From assembly GCF_003325455.1 (NCBI RefSeq), contig NZ_CP025198.1:744001-808000 (forward strand): DNA of 64,000 nt, given 5' to 3'. Of this stretch, positions 35,644 to 43,873 are shown in pieces; the stretch's first letter is position 1; each line of letters begins with the position of its first letter. Source of the DNA: Acidipropionibacterium virtanenii (GTDB lineage: Bacteria; Actinomycetota; Actinomycetes; Propionibacteriales; Propionibacteriaceae). The position numbers and the translations under genes were made by a program. Below the pieces are notes generated by a model. It was not told where the DNA came from and made no database searches. It saw only the letters and a list, made by a program, of their open reading frames with translations.

Positions 35644-36708
35644 ATGTTCCACCACCGCAGGGGCCGTATCGCCCTGGCGCTGCTCACCACTCTCGCCCTG
35701 GCTGGGTGCGGTCAGACGGGCTCCCAGTCCGGCCAGTCGTCGCAAACCCCCTCCAAAGAGGTCACGATCATCACCCACGACTCGTGGGCCATGAGCAAGA
35801 ACGTCGTCGCCGAGTTCACCAAGAAGACCGGCTACACGCCGAAGTTCGTCGCCCAGGGCGACGCCGGCGCCGTCGTCAACCAGCTCGTCCTCACCAAGAA
35901 CTCCCCGCTGGGCGACGTCGTCTTCGGCATCGACAACACCTTCTCCAGCCGCGCCGTCGACGCCGGCGTCGTGGACCCCTACACCTCCAAGGCCCTGCCC
36001 TCCTCGGCCACCTCCGCCGCGAAGTCCACCAGCAACAACCTCACCCCCGTCGACCAGGGCGACGTGTGCATCAACGCCGACGACGCCTGGTTCGCGCAGA
36101 AGAAGCTCGCCAGGCCCACCACCCTCGACGACCTCGCCAAGCCCGCCTACAAGAACCTCCTTGTCGTCCCCAGCCCCGCCACCTCCTCCCCGGGCATGTC
36201 CTTCCTGGCCGCCACCGTCGGCGCCAAGGGCGAGTCCGGCTGGAAGGGCTACTGGTCCAGGCTCAAGAGCAACGGCCTCAAGGTGGACAAGGGCTGGGAG
36301 GACGCCTACAACGTCGACTTCTCCGGCGGCGAGGGCAAGGGCAAGTACCCGCTGGTGCTGTCCTACTCCACCTCCCCGGCCTTCACCGTCTCCAAGGACG
36401 GCAAGACGTCGTCCACCTCGGCGCTGCTGGGCACCTGCTTCCGCCAGACCGAGTACGCCGGCGTCATCAAGGGGGCGAAGAACACCGCCGGGGCCAGGGC
36501 CTTCATCGACTTCCTGCTCTCCAAGGAGGCCCAGGCCGACATCCCCGGCCAGATGTACATGTACCCCATCGACTCCTCGGTGAAGCTGCCGACCGAGTGG
36601 ACCAAGTTCGCCCCGCTGTCCCCGAAGCCCTACACCGTCGACCCGAAGACCCTGGCCAAGAACCGCAACACCTGGGTCAAGGAGTGGACGGCCACCGTCC
36701 AGGGCTGA
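35644..36708 (+). CDS. thiB: Thiamine ABC transporter, substrate-binding lipoprotein
   Basis: 354 residues. Lipoprotein signal with lipobox LAGC (TTLALAGCGQTG), so it is tethered to the outer face of the membrane. The mature part fits the ThiB/iron-type periplasmic binding fold: VTIITHDSWAMSKNVVAEF, GDAGAVVNQLVLTKNSPLGD, VFGIDNTFSSRAVDAG and LSKEAQADIPGQMYMYP, characteristic of thiamine-binding proteins. ATG 35644 is chosen for the AGGAGG site and the riboswitch upstream. First gene of a three-gene uptake operon controlled by TPP. Confidence 0.93.
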   Translation: MFHHRRGRIALALLTTLALAGCGQTGSQSGQSSQTPSKEVTIITHDSWAMSKNVVAEFTKKTGYTPKFVAQGDAGAVVNQLVLTKNSPLGDVVFGIDNTFSSRAVDAGVVDPYTSKALPSSATSAAKSTSNNLTPVDQGDVCINADDAWFAQKKLARPTTLDDLAKPAYKNLLVVPSPATSSPGMSFLAATVGAKGESGWKGYWSRLKSNGLKVDKGWEDAYNVDFSGGEGKGKYPLVLSYSTSPAFTVSKDGKTSSTSALLGTCFRQTEYAGVIKGAKNTAGARAFIDFLLSKEAQADIPGQMYMYPIDSSVKLPTEWTKFAPLSPKPYTVDPKTLAKNRNTWVKEWTATVQG

Positions 36709-36713
36709 ATCGG

Positions 36714-38423
36714 ATGGCGGCGACAGCAGCTCCTTCACGGCCGCATCCCGGTGCCCGGCCCCGCTCGGGTCGCGCCGGGACGCGGCTGTGGCGCGCCTGC
36801 TGGGTGCTCGCCGGGGCAGTGACCCTGGGATTCCTGGCGGTCTTCTTCGCCGCCCCCGCCACCAACCTCATCGCCAAGGGGTTCGTCGACGAGGCCGGCG
36901 ATCCCACCTGGTCGGTGATGGCGTCGACCTTCGCCGCCCCGCGCACCTGGCGCATCATCCGCTTCACCCTCGGCCAGGCCGCCCTGGGCACCGCCCTGTG
37001 CCTGCTGCTCGGCGTCCCCGGAGCCCACCTGCTCTACCGGGTGCGCTGGCCCGGGCGCACCCTCGCCCGCGGACTGGTGTCGGTGCCCTTCGTGCTGCCG
37101 ACGGTGGTGGTCGGCGTCGCCTTCCGCACCCTGCTGGCCGACACCGGCCGGCTGGGATTCCTCGGCCTGGACGGCTCCTGGCAGGCGATCACCGCGGCCC
37201 TGGTGTTCTTCAACTACTCGGTGGTGGTGCGCACCGTCGGATCCACGTGGTCGCAGCTGGACCCGCGACGCGGCGAGGCGGCCTCCGCCCTGGGTGCCTC
37301 GCCGGCCCGGGTGTTCCGCACCGTGACCCTGCCGGCGCTGGGCCCGGCCATCGCCTCGGCGGCCTCGGTGGTGTTCCTGTTCTGCGCCTCGGCCTTCGGC
37401 GTGGTGCTGGTGATGGGAGGGACGAAGTACTCCACCCTGGAGACCGAGATCTACCTGCAGACCGTCGAGTTCCTCGACCTTCCGGCCGCCTCCTCCCTGG
37501 CGATCGTCCAGCTGCTGGTGGTGGCCCTGTGCCTGTACCTGTCGGGGCGCGCCCAGCATCGGATGCAGCGCAGCCTCGGCGGCGCGACGCCGAGACTGCT
37601 GCGATTCCGCCCCCGCCGCGACCTGGGGCCCGCCGTCCTCACCGTCCTGGTGGCGCTGCTGCTCCTGCTGACGCCGATCCTCACTCTCCTGGAACGGTCC
37701 CTGCACGTCGGCGAGGACTGGTCGCTGGGCAACTACCGGGCGCTGGGCGGCGTGGGCGACTCGGGCCTGATCGTCAGCGTCTGGCAGGCGCTCGGCAACT
37801 CCCTGACGACCGCCCTCCAGGCCACCGTGCTCGCGGTGGGCCTGGGGGCGATCGTGGCGCTGCTGCTGTCGCGGCGCCCGGCGTCGCGCTGGGGCCGTGC
37901 CGGTCTCTCGACCACCGACGGGCTGTTCATGCTCCCGCTGGGGGTCTCGGCGGTGACCGTGGGCTTCGGATTCCTCATCACCCTGGACCGTCCGCCCCTG
38001 GACCTGCGCAGCTCCCCGATCCTGGTGCCGATCGCCCAGGCGATGGTGGCGATCCCCCTGGTGGTGCGGGTGCTGCTGCCGTCGGTGCGCGGCATCGACC
38101 CACGCCAGCAGGAGGCCGCCGCCGCCCTGGGGGCCTCGCCGTGGCGGGTGCTGGGCACCATCGACCTGCCGGTGCTGGGCCGCGGCCTGGGGCTGGCGGT
38201 CGGTTTCGCCCTGTCCACCTCGCTGGGGGAGTTCGGGGCGACGTCGTTCCTGTCACGGCCCGACCACATGACCCTGCCGGTGGCCATCGGCCGGCTGATA
38301 TCCCAGCCCGGCGCGCAGAACTACGGCATGGCCATGGCGGCCTCGGTGCTGCTGGCCGTGATGACAGTGGTGATCATGAGTATCGCCGAGACGATGAGAC
38401 CCGCAGAGGTGACCCCGTGGTGA
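36714..38423 (+). CDS. thiP: Thiamine ABC transporter, fused permease
   Basis: 569 residues with about twelve membrane segments in two homologous halves, as in ThiP, so one polypeptide supplies both permease domains. Each half has an EAA loop that contacts the ATPase: EAASALGASPARVFRTVTLP and EAAAALGASPWRVLGTIDLP. The N-terminal 35 residues are basic and Pro-rich. It starts 5 nt after the thiB stop and overlaps the thiQ start by four bases. Confidence 0.93.
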   Translation: MAATAAPSRPHPGARPRSGRAGTRLWRACWVLAGAVTLGFLAVFFAAPATNLIAKGFVDEAGDPTWSVMASTFAAPRTWRIIRFTLGQAALGTALCLLLGVPGAHLLYRVRWPGRTLARGLVSVPFVLPTVVVGVAFRTLLADTGRLGFLGLDGSWQAITAALVFFNYSVVVRTVGSTWSQLDPRRGEAASALGASPARVFRTVTLPALGPAIASAASVVFLFCASAFGVVLVMGGTKYSTLETEIYLQTVEFLDLPAASSLAIVQLLVVALCLYLSGRAQHRMQRSLGGATPRLLRFRPRRDLGPAVLTVLVALLLLLTPILTLLERSLHVGEDWSLGNYRALGGVGDSGLIVSVWQALGNSLTTALQATVLAVGLGAIVALLLSRRPASRWGRAGLSTTDGLFMLPLGVSAVTVGFGFLITLDRPPLDLRSSPILVPIAQAMVAIPLVVRVLLPSVRGIDPRQQEAAAALGASPWRVLGTIDLPVLGRGLGLAVGFALSTSLGEFGATSFLSRPDHMTLPVAIGRLISQPGAQNYGMAMAASVLLAVMTVVIMSIAETMRPAEVTPW

Positions 38424-39481
38424 ACCAGTCCCCGGAAGAATCCCCGGCCGTGCCGTCGCAGGGCCTGTCTGTGCAGGACCTGACGGTGACCTACGAGGGC
38501 GCTGCGACGCCGGCCGTCGACCACGTGTCCCTCGACATCGCCCCCGGGCGGATCGTGGCCCTGCTGGGGGCGTCGGGTTCCGGGAAGTCCTCGCTGCTGA
38601 GGGCGGTCGCAGGGCTGGTGAGGCCATCGGCCGGGGTCGTGAGATGGAACGGCGAGGACGTCGGCGCGGTGCCCGTGCACCGCCGCGGCTTCGGCCTCAT
38701 GTTCCAGGACGGGCAGCTGTTCCCGCATCGCAGCGTCGCCGGCAACATCGGCTACGCGCTCAACCGTCTGCCGCGGGCCCGCCGCCGCGCCCGGGTGGCC
38801 GAGCTGCTGGAACTGGTCGGCCTGGAGGGGTACGGGGACCGGGCCGTCTCCGAGATCTCCGGGGGCCAGGCGCAGCGGGTGGCGCTGGCCCGATCCCTGG
38901 CGGCCGAACCCCGGCTGCTGCTGCTCGACGAGCCGCTGTCGAGCCTGGACAAGGCGCTGCGCTCCCGGCTGGCCTCCGACATCCGCGCCATGGTCACCGC
39001 CACCGGGACGACGACGGTGCACGTCACCCACGACCAGGACGAGGCCTTCGCGGTCGCCGACCAGGTCGGCGTCATGGAGAGCGGGCGGCTGGTGCAGCTC
39101 GACAGCCCCGATCAGCTGTGGCATCACCCGGCCGACACCGGCGTCGTGGAGCTGCTGGGCCAGGGGCCGGTGGTGGGGGCACCGCAGCTGGAGGCCTGGT
39201 TCGGCGACGCCGTGTCGGGCATCGACGCGCCGGCCGGGGTGGCGCTGGCCGGGGCATTGATGGCCGAGGGGCCGGCGAACGGGTCGGAGGGTCTGGAGGT
39301 CGAGGTGGTGGCCTCGCGCTTCGCCCGGGGGAGCAGGGAGCTGGAGGTGAGGCTGCCCGACGGGCGGACCGCCGAGGCCGGCTCCGAGGACGAGTACCGG
39401 CCGGGGGAGCGGATCCGCGTCACCGTGAGCCCGGGCGCCCTGATCCACGTCGGAGGGTCGGCGGCCCGTCACGGGCAGTAG
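38420..39481 (+). CDS. thiQ: Thiamine ABC transporter, ATP-binding protein
   Basis: 353 residues from the GTG overlapping the thiP stop (GTGA). Walker A LLGASGSGKSSLLRAV, Q-loop FGLMFQDGQLFPHRS, signature SEISGGQAQRVALARS, Walker B LLLLDEPLSSLD, and H-loop HVTHDQDEAF. About 110 extra C-terminal residues look like a TOBE-type regulatory domain (EVVASRFARGSRELEVRLPD), longer than in enterobacterial ThiQ. Couples ATP hydrolysis to thiamine uptake with ThiB and ThiP. Confidence 0.93.
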   Translation: MNQSPEESPAVPSQGLSVQDLTVTYEGAATPAVDHVSLDIAPGRIVALLGASGSGKSSLLRAVAGLVRPSAGVVRWNGEDVGAVPVHRRGFGLMFQDGQLFPHRSVAGNIGYALNRLPRARRRARVAELLELVGLEGYGDRAVSEISGGQAQRVALARSLAAEPRLLLLDEPLSSLDKALRSRLASDIRAMVTATGTTTVHVTHDQDEAFAVADQVGVMESGRLVQLDSPDQLWHHPADTGVVELLGQGPVVGAPQLEAWFGDAVSGIDAPAGVALAGALMAEGPANGSEGLEVEVVASRFARGSRELEVRLPDGRTAEAGSEDEYRPGERIRVTVSPGALIHVGGSAARHGQ

Positions 39482-39546
39482 CTGTCGCTGATCGGCGGCT
39501 GCGGAGCTCTTGTGCCCCATGTCCAGCGGCCGCGGCGCCGGCGTCG

Positions 39547-39552
39547 TACCGT
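39547..39552 (+). promoter_or_regulatory. Possible leaderless -10 hexamer for the hydrolase gene
   Basis: TACCGT exactly 6 nt before the ATG at 39559. Confidence 0.45.
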
Positions 39553-39558
39553 CGGACC

Positions 39559-40398
39559 ATGAGCGATGCGACGGACAGGACGGCACTGGAGCCCGGCTTC
39601 CCCACCAGCGGGCCCGCGGTGCAGGTGGCGGTGGACGACTTCCCCGTGGCGTGGCGCGAGGTCATCGAGACGGCCCCCGACGTGTCGGGCTCTCCGGTCC
39701 TCGGCGCACCGGTGCGCTACGACCACGACGGCACCACGTGCGAGGGGTACCTGGCCTGGAAGCCCGCCTACGTCTCGGCCGATCATCCGCGCCCGGCCGT
39801 GATGCTCGTCCACGACTGGTTCGGGGCCGGGACGAACATCCAGGCGCGGGCGGTGATGGCCGCCCGACTCGGATACGTGGCCTTCGCCCCCGACGTGTAC
39901 GGGGCGGGAAGACGCCCCGCCACCGCCGATGAGGCCGCGGACGCCGCGCAGCCCTTCTACGAGGATCTCGGCCTGTTCCGCGGCCGCCTCCAGGCCGGTC
40001 TGGAGTGGCTCGCCGCCCAGCCCGAGGTCGACGCCAGCAGGATCGCCGCCGTCGGCTACTGCTTCGGCGGGACCGGTGTCATGGAGCTGGCCCGCACCGG
40101 CGCCGAGCTGCGCGGGGTGGCCCCGATCCATGGGCGACTGCTGCCCCATGAGCCGTCGGACGCCGACCGGATCCGGGCCAGGGTGCTGATCCTCGCCGGC
40201 GGCGACGACGCGGTGTGCCCCGACCAGGACGTTCTGGCCGTCGTCAACGAGCTGCGCGAGGCCGGGGCGGACTGGGAGCTGAACATGTACGGTGGGGCCC
40301 CGCACGCCTACACCAGCGCCGGGCAGGACTCTTTCCGCGCGGAGGCCGACCGTCGCACCTGGCTGAGCCTCACCGACTTCCTGCACGACGTCCTCTGA
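39559..40398 (+). CDS. Dienelactone hydrolase family protein
   Basis: 279 residues, alpha/beta hydrolase. Nucleophile elbow AVGYCFGGTGVMEL with Cys as nucleophile, as in dienelactone hydrolase; acid AGGDDAVCP; His in GGAPHAYTSAG. VMLVHDWFGAGTNIQARAVM supplies the oxyanion-side strand. An N-terminal 75-residue segment precedes the core. Substrate not determinable; such proteins often act on carboxylic esters or lactones. It follows thiQ by 77 nt but has its own promoter-like hexamer, so membership in the thiamine operon is doubtful. Confidence 0.88.
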   Translation: MSDATDRTALEPGFPTSGPAVQVAVDDFPVAWREVIETAPDVSGSPVLGAPVRYDHDGTTCEGYLAWKPAYVSADHPRPAVMLVHDWFGAGTNIQARAVMAARLGYVAFAPDVYGAGRRPATADEAADAAQPFYEDLGLFRGRLQAGLEWLAAQPEVDASRIAAVGYCFGGTGVMELARTGAELRGVAPIHGRLLPHEPSDADRIRARVLILAGGDDAVCPDQDVLAVVNELREAGADWELNMYGGAPHAYTSAGQDSFRAEADRRTWLSLTDFLHDVL

Positions 40399-40417
40399 GC
40401 TATCCGGGTCGGCTGCC

Positions 40418-40482
40418 CGATCTCCCGACAGTCGGCCTTTTCGGCCCGGTAGCGACGAAGTGCCCGGCTGTCGGGGGAATCG
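40418..40482 (+). repeat. Hairpin element copy B after the hydrolase gene
   Basis: Outer CGAT/ATCG, then CCCGACAG/CTGTCGGG, around an inner segment from TTTTCG to GCGACGAA (40438-40459) nearly identical to copy A at 5328-5349. Lies between the convergent hydrolase and NUDIX genes and probably terminates both. Confidence 0.65.
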
Positions 40483-40497
40483 GTCGTTGCCCTTCGC

Positions 40498-41010
40498 TCA
40501 GATCTGGCCGCGTTCCAGCAACTCGGCGAGCCGGTCCAGGAACTCGCGCTGCGAGGGAACCATGAGGGGCCGCGCCCGTGCGGGAGAGAGCCAGGCTGTG
40601 CGATCGATCTCGGGGAAGGCCTGATACTTTCCGCTGCGCGGTGGCCACTGCATGTGAAACGTGTTCGACCTAGGCCGGCCGGGCTCGGGAAGATCCCAAC
40701 CGTCAAGCACCTGACGCGCCCAGACCGTGATCAGCTTGCCGCTGCGGCTGCGGACCGTCCCGAGCGGCACGTCGCGGCGCACCCGACCCTCGGCGTCGGT
40801 CGCGGACGAGGGCAGGATCCCGAGTTCCTCCTCGGTCTCGCGCATCGCGGCGTCGTGGGCGTGCTCGTTCTCAGGGTCGAACAGCCCCTTGGTGATGCCC
40901 CACGCACCGTTCTGCTTGCGCTGCCAGTACGGCCCACCCATGTGGGCCACCAACACCTCGACGCCGTCGCCGGCCCGGCGCCACAGCAGCAGCCCCGCCG
41001 ATTCCACCAT
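40498..41010 (-). CDS. NUDIX hydrolase
   Basis: 170 residues from the ATG at 41010, which has AGGAGG five to six bases upstream; an ATG at 41169 is in frame but the extra 53 residues have no family character. The Nudix box is recognisable: KGLFDPENEHAHDAAMRETE followed by EELGI, with the RE-x-x-EE metal-binding core. One extra residue separates the Gly from the first Glu, as in a subfamily with a K-G-x-x-D-P opening. VWARQVLDGW and TAWLSPARARPLMVPSQREF complete the fold. It would hydrolyse a nucleoside-diphosphate derivative; substrate unknown. Divergent from the RloA-like gene. Confidence 0.9.
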   Translation of the reverse strand: MVESAGLLLWRRAGDGVEVLVAHMGGPYWQRKQNGAWGITKGLFDPENEHAHDAAMRETEEELGILPSSATDAEGRVRRDVPLGTVRSRSGKLITVWARQVLDGWDLPEPGRPRSNTFHMQWPPRSGKYQAFPEIDRTAWLSPARARPLMVPSQREFLDRLAELLERGQI

Positions 41011-41251
41011 GACCGCCTCCTCATTGATGACGGGAAGCGTAGGCGTTGCCTCTGACAGTCCTTCGTCGGGCGGATCTCCCGATAGATCGGCGCAGTTGCT
41101 CGTGTCTGGGCAGATACGGGTGTTGTTGCCCGGCGTCAGCATGTCCTTGGAGCTGGGGAGGTCTGACATGCTCCAGACGGGCAGTAGACTGCCGACTACG
41201 CCACGAGAGGGTCGATCTGAACGTTTTTTGTTCGTATGGATGTTCTGATGA

Positions 41252-41257
41252 CATTAT
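41252..41257 (+). promoter_or_regulatory. Possible leaderless -10 hexamer for the RloA-like gene
   Basis: CATTAT, exactly 6 nt before the ATG at 41264. I see no gene in the rest of the gap 41011-41251. Confidence 0.45.
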
Positions 41258-41263
41258 CGGAGC

Positions 41264-42601
41264 ATGAGACTGATTCGGTTCGCTGCCGAGAATCACAAGG
41301 GCCTCCGTGACCGAGCCGAGCTGGATCTCACCGAGCCGGGCCTCACTACGCTTCGTCCCAAAGACGGGAAGACTTGGGACGACTCGCTGCATCGCGTGAT
41401 CGGCATCTTCGGAGCCAATGCCTCTGGCAAGTCCACAGTGCTGGACGCGCTGCAGTACATGGTGTCAGCGGTCAGGAACTCGGCCACCGCATGGCAGGCG
41501 GAACGTCGGATGGTGCGAAGTCCTTTCGCGCTTGACGAGAAGCATCGAGCAGCTCCCAGCAGCTACGAGCTGGAATTCATCCTCGAGGACGTTCGCTACG
41601 AGTACGGGTTCCGGGTCGGTGCCGCCGGTATCGAGGAGGAGTGGCTGCGCTACGTCCCGCGTGCTCGATGGACGAACCTGTTCACGCGGAATCACGGCAG
41701 GCCGGGGTTCTTCTGGGGGAGCGAAGTCAAGGCTCTTGGCGAGGTCACAGGTCGCGAGCTCGTCCTGAGCCGTGCCGTCCTCACCGGACATGCCCGGCTC
41801 TCCGGTGTAGGCCGTGCCATTGCGGAGGATGTCGGCTTTGCGCCGCTCGGTGATGTTCATCGGGGCAGTCGCGTTTCCGTCATCATGGACATGCTCGCCA
41901 AAGGAGCCATGACATATGACTCCGTCACAACCCTGCTCAAGGTCGCTGATATCGGGATCAACTCGGTCAGCATCAAGGAGACGGAGCTTCCGCAAAGGGA
42001 GCAGGAACTTATGAAGAGGATCAATGAGCTCCTGCGAGGCGATTCATCGAGACGTAAGGGCAGATCAGTTGGCGAGGCGGAGAAAGTTGATGAGGACACA
42101 GCCGCCACGATCATGAGGAGCCTCGAGTTCTCCCACTGTGACGGTGCCGGCCGCCCACTGAGACTCTACGAGGAGAGCGCCGGCACGATCTCGTGGCTCG
42201 CCCTTGCGGTCCCCGCTATCGAGGCGCTTCGCACGGGAACCGTGCTGTGTGTCGACGAGATCGACGCGAGCCTGCACTCCCAGCTCGTCGACATCCTGGT
42301 CGGTATGTTTGAGGATCGGGAACTGAACACCAAGGGTGCTCAGATGCTCTTCACGAGCCACGACACTTACCTTCTCTCCAACCTCACCGAGCATCCTCTG
42401 GAGCCGGATCAGGTGTGGTTCACGGAGAAGAATGTGGAGGGCGCCACCGAACTGTTCAGTCTCGATGACTTCCCACGTCATCGTGATGCGAACATCGCCC
42501 GTCGCTACCTTGCGGGCCGGTATGGCGCAGTGCCGCGGACAGCCCCGAGCCTGCTCCATCGAGTGTTCGAGGAATCGGTTTCCGGTAGGACGGAGCACTG
42601 A
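41264..42601 (+). CDS. RloA-like AAA ATPase (AAA15/OLD-like, ABC-type)
   Basis: 445 residues. Walker A IGIFGANASGKSTVLDALQY near residue 45; an intact C-terminal half with a signature-like YEESAGTISWLALAVPA, Walker B TVLCVDEIDASLHSQLVDIL, and the switch His in FTSHDTYLLSNL. This is the RloA/AAA15 type of ABC ATPase, normally encoded with RloB and found in restriction and phage-defence loci. Lower GC than flanking genes. The partner gene downstream is decayed, so the system is probably inactive unless RloA works alone. Confidence 0.88.
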   Translation: MRLIRFAAENHKGLRDRAELDLTEPGLTTLRPKDGKTWDDSLHRVIGIFGANASGKSTVLDALQYMVSAVRNSATAWQAERRMVRSPFALDEKHRAAPSSYELEFILEDVRYEYGFRVGAAGIEEEWLRYVPRARWTNLFTRNHGRPGFFWGSEVKALGEVTGRELVLSRAVLTGHARLSGVGRAIAEDVGFAPLGDVHRGSRVSVIMDMLAKGAMTYDSVTTLLKVADIGINSVSIKETELPQREQELMKRINELLRGDSSRRKGRSVGEAEKVDEDTAATIMRSLEFSHCDGAGRPLRLYEESAGTISWLALAVPAIEALRTGTVLCVDEIDASLHSQLVDILVGMFEDRELNTKGAQMLFTSHDTYLLSNLTEHPLEPDQVWFTEKNVEGATELFSLDDFPRHRDANIARRYLAGRYGAVPRTAPSLLHRVFEESVSGRTEH

Positions 42602-42602
42602 G

Positions 42603-42943
42603 GTGGCGTCACGGGGCAGGAGTGGGGTGCGACGCCCGAAGTGGCACCGTCGTCGGTGTCGGTACAGATTCGGGACGCGTCCTGCACGAGGCTGAGAAAA
42701 TCCCGTGTGGCCACGGAACCCTACGACTGGATCTGCTGCGTTGTGGACGTGGACCAGCACCCAGATCTGGACGAAATGCTCCGAGATTCACGAAAGCGTG
42801 GTATTCATGTCGTCGTCACGAACCTCAAGTTCGAGCAGTGGCTGCTGTGGCATGTCAATGACAGGACGCGGGCTCACACCTCAAATGACCTTGATCGATT
42901 GATGAAGAGCGAGGGTCTCATGAAAGGCAAGAAGGCCGGGTAG
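42603..42943 (+). pseudogene. Decayed RloB homolog
   Basis: A GTG two bases after the RloA stop opens a frame (VASRGRSGVRRPKWHRRR) resembling the basic N-terminus of RloB, but it ends at a stop near 42695. The next part is readable only in another frame, as YDWICCVVDVDQHPDLDEML and VVVTNLKFEQWLLWHVND, which match the RloB Toprim-like core (DVDxH, FExWLLxH). The usual EGxxTE segment is absent and the C-terminus stops early at GKKAG. So there is an internal deletion with frameshift plus truncation. Confidence 0.65.
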
Positions 42944-42947
42944 CCCC

Positions 42948-43862
42948 TCACAGCCTCAGCAACTCCCCGTCGCGGTGGATCAGCCCGTCGTCCAGCAGGG
43001 AGCCCAGGCACTTCTCCGCCTGATGGCGCTTCGGCCAGGCGTCCAGTGCCACCTCCACCTCGACGCCGGCCATCGAATTGCGCACCAGGTCCAGGATCAC
43101 CCCGCGGCACTGCCGGTCGGTGCCCTTCCACGCCTGGCCGCGGCGCACCGGAGCCCCCTCGGTCGGTTTCTCGGCCGCCAGCCATCGGCAGTGGCCGGAG
43201 ATCGGGCACTGCTCGCACAAGGGGCTGCGGGCCACGCACACCAGCGCGCCCAGCTCCATCGAGGACACCGCCCAGCGGGCCGCATCGGCGTCCGAGGCCG
43301 GCAGCCACCGCGCCGCCAGCTCCCGGTCGGCACGTGTGGTCGCCGAACCGCAGTTCGCCACCCCGGTCTCCACCCGCGCCAGTACCCGTCGGACGTTGGT
43401 GTCCAGCACCGCGGCACGGTGCCCGAAAGCGAAGGACACCACCGCCGCGGCGGTGTAGTCGCCGATCCCGGGCAGCTCGATGAGTTCGGCGTAGGTCGAG
43501 GGCACGACGCCGTCGAACCGCTCGGCGATCGCCACCGCGCAGGCATGCAGCCGCAGCGCCCGACGCGGATAACCTAGACGCCCCCAGGCCGCCACCGCTG
43601 CGCCGGGCTCCTCCTCGGCCAGGTCATCAGGGGTGGGCCAGCGCTCCATCCACGCCGTCCACGGCCCCACGACGCGTGACATGGGGGTCTGCTGGCTCAT
43701 CACCTCGCTGACCAGCACCCCCCACGGCGTCGTCCCGGCCCGCCGCCAGGGCAGGTCGCGGCCGTGCTCGCCGTACCAGGCCGAGCAGGCCGCGATCACG
43801 TCTCGCCGTTCCTGCGCCGTGAATGGGCCGGGTGAGGCCGATTCGGTGGTCGCGTCGCTCAC
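42948..43862 (-). CDS. mutY: A/G-specific adenine DNA glycosylase
   Basis: About 304 residues; removes A mispaired with 8-oxoguanine. Catalytic Glu region VLVSEVMSQQTPMSRV, helix-hairpin-helix ELPGIGDYTAAAVVSF, catalytic Asp VLDTNVRRVLAR, and the [4Fe-4S] ligands CVARSPLCEQCPISGHC (C-x6-C-x2-C-x5-C). The C-terminal MutT-like domain of E. coli MutY is missing, as is common in short actinobacterial MutY. GTG 43862 is chosen because it avoids overlapping hemL; an earlier ATG at 43904 would overlap it. It is probably read through from the hem operon upstream. Confidence 0.93.
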   Translation of the reverse strand: MSDATTESASPGPFTAQERRDVIAACSAWYGEHGRDLPWRRAGTTPWGVLVSEVMSQQTPMSRVVGPWTAWMERWPTPDDLAEEEPGAAVAAWGRLGYPRRALRLHACAVAIAERFDGVVPSTYAELIELPGIGDYTAAAVVSFAFGHRAAVLDTNVRRVLARVETGVANCGSATTRADRELAARWLPASDADAARWAVSSMELGALVCVARSPLCEQCPISGHCRWLAAEKPTEGAPVRRGQAWKGTDRQCRGVILDLVRNSMAGVEVEVALDAWPKRHQAEKCLGSLLDDGLIHRDGELLRL

Positions 43863-43873
43863 TCGGCGCCCGC

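Noticed and set aside
41011-41169. N-terminal extension of the NUDIX gene
   Set aside because: Strong AGGAGG site supports ATG 41010, and the extension reads as intergenic sequence.
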